NCBI RefSeq assembly: GCF_001424585.1
Contig: NZ_LMPJ01000009.1
Location: forward strand, 306,212 to 370,211
Length of the DNA stretch: 64,000 bases
From: Chryseobacterium sp. Leaf180
Lineage (GTDB): Bacteria > Bacteroidota > Bacteroidia > Flavobacteriales > Weeksellaceae
Direction: 5' to 3'
Shown: piece by piece, positions 61,033 to 64,000 of the stretch
Position numbering within the stretch: the first letter of the stretch is position 1
How the letters are laid out: the number at the start of each line of letters is the position of its first letter
Position numbers and translations under genes: made by a program
Notes under the pieces: generated by a model
The model's input: the letters and a program-made list of their open reading frames with translations, nothing else
Database searches by the model: none
Told to the model about the DNA's origin: nothing

Positions 61033-61362
61033 ATGGGAGAAGCAAATACTTTTATGCAAAGCGTACCGCTCGAGTACTTTATCATCCTTTCTTCAGTGCT
61101 CTTCAGCCTGGGAGTTTTGGGAGTACTTCTGAGAAAAAACGCGATCGTAATTCTTGGTTGTGTAGAGCTGATGCTCAATTCTGTCAATCTTTTGCTGGCT
61201 GCATTTTCTGCATACAAAGGCAATGGCGACGGGCAACTTCTGGTTTTCTTCATTATGGTGGTGGCTGCCGCCGAAGTTGCGGTAGGTTTGGCAATTATTG
61301 CGATGCTTTACCGAAATACACGCTCGGTAGATGTGAGTATATTTAATAAATTAAGAGGATAA
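61033..61362 (+). CDS. nuoK: NADH-quinone oxidoreductase subunit K
   Basis: 109 aa, three membrane segments with the proton-path Glu residues in VILGCVELMLNSVNLLL and MVVAAAEVAVGLAIIA. 3 nt before nuoL. Confidence 0.96.
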   Translation: MGEANTFMQSVPLEYFIILSSVLFSLGVLGVLLRKNAIVILGCVELMLNSVNLLLAAFSAYKGNGDGQLLVFFIMVVAAAEVAVGLAIIAMLYRNTRSVDVSIFNKLRG

Positions 61363-61365
61363 AGA

Positions 61366-63279
61366 ATGGAGAATTTAGTTTATGCAATAATACTTTTACC
61401 CCTTTTAGGATTTCTCATTAACGGACTTTTCGGAAAAAATCTTCCCAAAATATTTGTCGGAAGTCTTGCAACGCTTATGGTTTTTATACCGTTCTGCATC
61501 TCTGTAAGTCTTTTTATGAATTTTGACACAGAAGGTCAGCCCGTTATCGTAAAAGCTTTTGAATGGTTCAGGGTAAATGGAATTCAGATTAATTTTGGGT
61601 TTCAGATCGATCAGCTTTCATTAATGATGATTATGATTATCACCGGAATTGGTTCTCTGATTCATCTCTACTCGATCGGTTACATGAGCCACGATAAAGG
61701 TTTCTTTAAATTTTTCACCTATTTAAATCTTTTTATCTTCTCAATGCTTCTTCTTGTAATGGGAAGCAATTATTTGATTCTATTCATCGGCTGGGAAGGT
61801 GTAGGTCTTTGTTCTTACCTTTTGATCGGATTCTGGTACACCAACGAAGAATATGGTAAAGCGGCAAGAAAAGCTTTCATCATGAACCGTATTGGTGACC
61901 TTGCTTTACTGATTGGAATTTTTATGCTTGCGACGCAGACTAACGCTGTAGATTATTTAACCATAAAACAAAATGCAGGTAAATTTGAACTTGACGGATC
62001 TGTAATTATCTTTATCACCTCAAGTTTATTCATCGGCGCTACCGGAAAATCTGCTCAGGTTCCTTTATACACCTGGTTACCTGATGCGATGGCTGGTCCG
62101 ACACCGGTTTCAGCATTGATTCACGCTGCAACAATGGTTACAGCAGGTATTTATCTGGTGGTAAGATCAAACTTCTTATTTACTTTAGCGCCGACCGTTC
62201 AGGACGGAATTTTGCTCATCGGTTTCATCACCGCTGCATTGGCCGGCTTCTACGCACTCCGTCAAAACGATATTAAAAAAGTACTCGCCTACTCCACCGT
62301 TTCACAGCTTGGTTTTATGTTTATCGCATTAGGTTTGGGCGCTTACACGACTGCTATGTTTCACGTGATGACGCATGCTTTCTTTAAAGCTTTACTATTC
62401 TTAGGTGCAGGATCTGTCATTCACGCGATGAGCAACGAACAGGATATGCGCTTTATGGGGGGTTTAAAGAAGGTAATTCCCATTACACACATCACTTTTC
62501 TTATCGGTACACTTGCGATTTCAGGTTTTCCGCTTTTATCAGGGATGATTTCTAAAGACGAAATTCTCGTTGCTGCTTATGCTAAAAATCCGGTTTACTG
62601 GGTAATGCTCTTTATTTTGGCAGCAGTTACAGCAACCTATATGTTCAGACTATACTATCTTACTTTTCACGGTGAATTTCGAGGAACTGAAGAGCAGAAA
62701 CATCATTTACACGAAAGTCCGCTCAGCATGACTTTACCGTTAATTGTTCTGGCAGTTTTATCAGTTATCGGAGGTTTTATCAATCTTCCTCACTTTATCG
62801 GTCACGGTCATTATGCTAAACTGATGGAATGGCTGAAACCTGTTCTAACGGATGAAAGCTTTAAACAAATGGAAATGACACTCTCAGGAGTTGATTTTAA
62901 TACCGAAATGATTTTGCTTGGGGCGACTGTAATCATGTTCTTCTCGGTTTGGTTTATTGTAAAAAACACGTATGTCAATAAAAAGAAAAGAGCTCTCGCT
63001 GAAGACGATTATACAGGTTGGGAAAAACTTTCTGCCCGGAAATTATACGTCGATGAGCTTTACAATGCACTTTTCGTGAAAACGGTTGAAGGTTTTGGCC
63101 GCGGCGGAAAAATGTTTGATAAAGGCGTTCTCGACCGTTTTGTAGATTACGTGGGCGAAGGTGCTGAAGACAGCGGAAGATCAATGAAGCGCATACAAAA
63201 CGGAAACGTAGAAAATTATGTGCTCATTATGACGCTTGCTGTAGGAATTATACTGATTGTTAACTTTATATTACAATAA
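61366..63279 (+). CDS. nuoL: NADH-quinone oxidoreductase subunit L
   Basis: Antiporter-like proton channel with a lateral helix, 637 aa and 14-16 membrane segments. Key sites: FIGWEGVGLCSYLLIGFW (Glu), ATGKSAQVPLYTWLPDAM (Lys), SALIHAATMVTAGIYLVVR, VMTHAFFKALLFLGAGS. Stop overlaps the nuoM ATG. Confidence 0.97.
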   Translation: MENLVYAIILLPLLGFLINGLFGKNLPKIFVGSLATLMVFIPFCISVSLFMNFDTEGQPVIVKAFEWFRVNGIQINFGFQIDQLSLMMIMIITGIGSLIHLYSIGYMSHDKGFFKFFTYLNLFIFSMLLLVMGSNYLILFIGWEGVGLCSYLLIGFWYTNEEYGKAARKAFIMNRIGDLALLIGIFMLATQTNAVDYLTIKQNAGKFELDGSVIIFITSSLFIGATGKSAQVPLYTWLPDAMAGPTPVSALIHAATMVTAGIYLVVRSNFLFTLAPTVQDGILLIGFITAALAGFYALRQNDIKKVLAYSTVSQLGFMFIALGLGAYTTAMFHVMTHAFFKALLFLGAGSVIHAMSNEQDMRFMGGLKKVIPITHITFLIGTLAISGFPLLSGMISKDEILVAAYAKNPVYWVMLFILAAVTATYMFRLYYLTFHGEFRGTEEQKHHLHESPLSMTLPLIVLAVLSVIGGFINLPHFIGHGHYAKLMEWLKPVLTDESFKQMEMTLSGVDFNTEMILLGATVIMFFSVWFIVKNTYVNKKKRALAEDDYTGWEKLSARKLYVDELYNALFVKTVEGFGRGGKMFDKGVLDRFVDYVGEGAEDSGRSMKRIQNGNVENYVLIMTLAVGIILIVNFILQ

Positions 63280-64000
63280 TGTCTTATTTACTATTAACAT
63301 TATTACTATTACCTCTAGTAGGTTCGGGACTGGTTTTCGCGTGGAAAAACGCTTCTGCTAAATATGTGGCTCTTGCGATTGCCATCGTGCAAATGCTGTT
63401 GACGTTTTACGCGCTTTCAGATTTTGATTTCAATCCTACAGTAGACAGCGTTCTGCAGTACGAGATCAATCAGCCATGGTCGCAGTTCATCAAAAGCAGT
63501 CTGCATTTCGGTATCGACGGCATGAGTATGCTTTTGCTTTTACTTACCAACATATTGACACCACTGATCGTTTTATCTTCTTTTAACGAAGACATTAATT
63601 ACAGAAAATCATTTTACGGCCTGATTCTTTTGATGCAGTTTGGTCTTGTCGGAGTTTTCACTTCGCTTGACGGTTTGCTGTTTTATATCTTCTGGGAAGT
63701 TACTTTGATTCCGATCTGGTTTATTGCGGCAATTTGGGGTCAGGAAAACAAAAGACTCGAGTTTACTACAAAATTCTTTGTGTATACCTTCGTAGGATCA
63801 CTGTTTATGCTGGCCGGTTTAATCTACGTGTACAATCACTCAGCATCATTTGCTTTGACTGATTTATATAATGCAGATCTAAACGAAACGCAGCAGATCG
63901 TAACATTCTGGTTTATATTTTTTGCTTTTGCAGTAAAACTCCCTGTGTTCCCGTTTCATACCTGGCAGCCGGATACGTACACGTATTCGCCAACGCAGGG
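63279..64000 (+). CDS. nuoM: NADH-quinone oxidoreductase subunit M, 5' part (cut by window edge)
   Basis: Starts at the ATG at 63279, sharing its A with the nuoL stop, and stays open for 240 codons to the right edge; full NuoM is about 480-500 aa. Visible: HFGIDGMSMLLLLLTNILTP, LDGLLFYIFWEVTLIPIWF (Glu of the proton path), and FAVKLPVFPFHTWQPDTYT (Lys). nuoN is expected beyond. Confidence 0.95.
   Translation, partial: MSYLLLTLLLLPLVGSGLVFAWKNASAKYVALAIAIVQMLLTFYALSDFDFNPTVDSVLQYEINQPWSQFIKSSLHFGIDGMSMLLLLLTNILTPLIVLSSFNEDINYRKSFYGLILLMQFGLVGVFTSLDGLLFYIFWEVTLIPIWFIAAIWGQENKRLEFTTKFFVYTFVGSLFMLAGLIYVYNHSASFALTDLYNADLNETQQIVTFWFIFFAFAVKLPVFPFHTWQPDTYTYSPTQ

Overview
The window looks like chromosome of a Flavobacteriia bacterium, most likely near Chryseobacterium/Kaistella in the Weeksellaceae. 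This rests on four things seen in the sequence: type IX secretion signals (PorX at 20082-21626 and two proteins with C-terminal sorting domains), the LpxC-FabZ fusion typical of Bacteroidota, repeated TAnnTTTG promoter elements, and low-to-moderate GC. The genus is inferred from gene content and order; no database was searched.

Layout. 1-7996 holds housekeeping and envelope genes: polA (cut by the left edge), hemB, a tiny T9SS-sorted protein, an ABC exporter pair, an outer-membrane beta-barrel and sucD. 7997-12548 is an accessory island: a 21-bp minisatellite of 13 units, a hypothetical gene, and four same-strand promoterless ORFs separated by about 133-153 bp imperfect palindromes. These palindromes have the defining properties of integron attC sites. 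12549-19843 (minus strand) is the lipid A block: a second LpxD-like acyltransferase, a small membrane protein, efp, lpxA, lpxC/fabZ, lpxD and an HD-domain phosphohydrolase. It is followed by divergent porX. 21775-25328 carries a thioredoxin-like protein, xth, rlpA and rimO. 25407-37612 is a minus-strand Wzx/Wzy-type exopolysaccharide locus with a phosphoglycosyl transferase at each end, a tyrosine autokinase, flippase, polymerase, three glycosyltransferases, a secreted beta-helix protein and a plant-type GDP-mannose 3,5-epimerase homologue. 38079-38752 is a decayed VIT1/CCC1 pseudogene. 39138-51811 is mixed housekeeping: a DJ-1/PfpI protein, tRNA (CAT), mce, rbfA, a LolC/E-like permease, a secreted endonuclease, aroE, a DUF349 protein, ribD, a YigZ-family gene, a membrane protein, a YugP-type peptidase and a GNAT gene. 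51930-64000 is the complex I operon nuoA-nuoM, cut by the right edge. It has a very short NuoG and an outer-membrane protein gene inserted between nuoF and nuoG.

How the genes relate. The lpx genes, the HD protein and porX form an envelope-biogenesis neighbourhood. In Bacteroidota, T9SS cargo is commonly anchored to A-LPS, so co-location with porX makes sense. The EPS locus supplies subunit assembly and export but has no Wza-type outer-membrane porin gene in the window.

The most interesting item is the attC-like cassette array at 9689-12492. Each cassette's 3' R'' box is complementary to the first bases of the same cassette, which is the fingerprint of past circularisation and site-specific integration. 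No integrase is visible, so within the window it is an integrase-less cluster (CALIN-like), which would be unusual for a flavobacterium.
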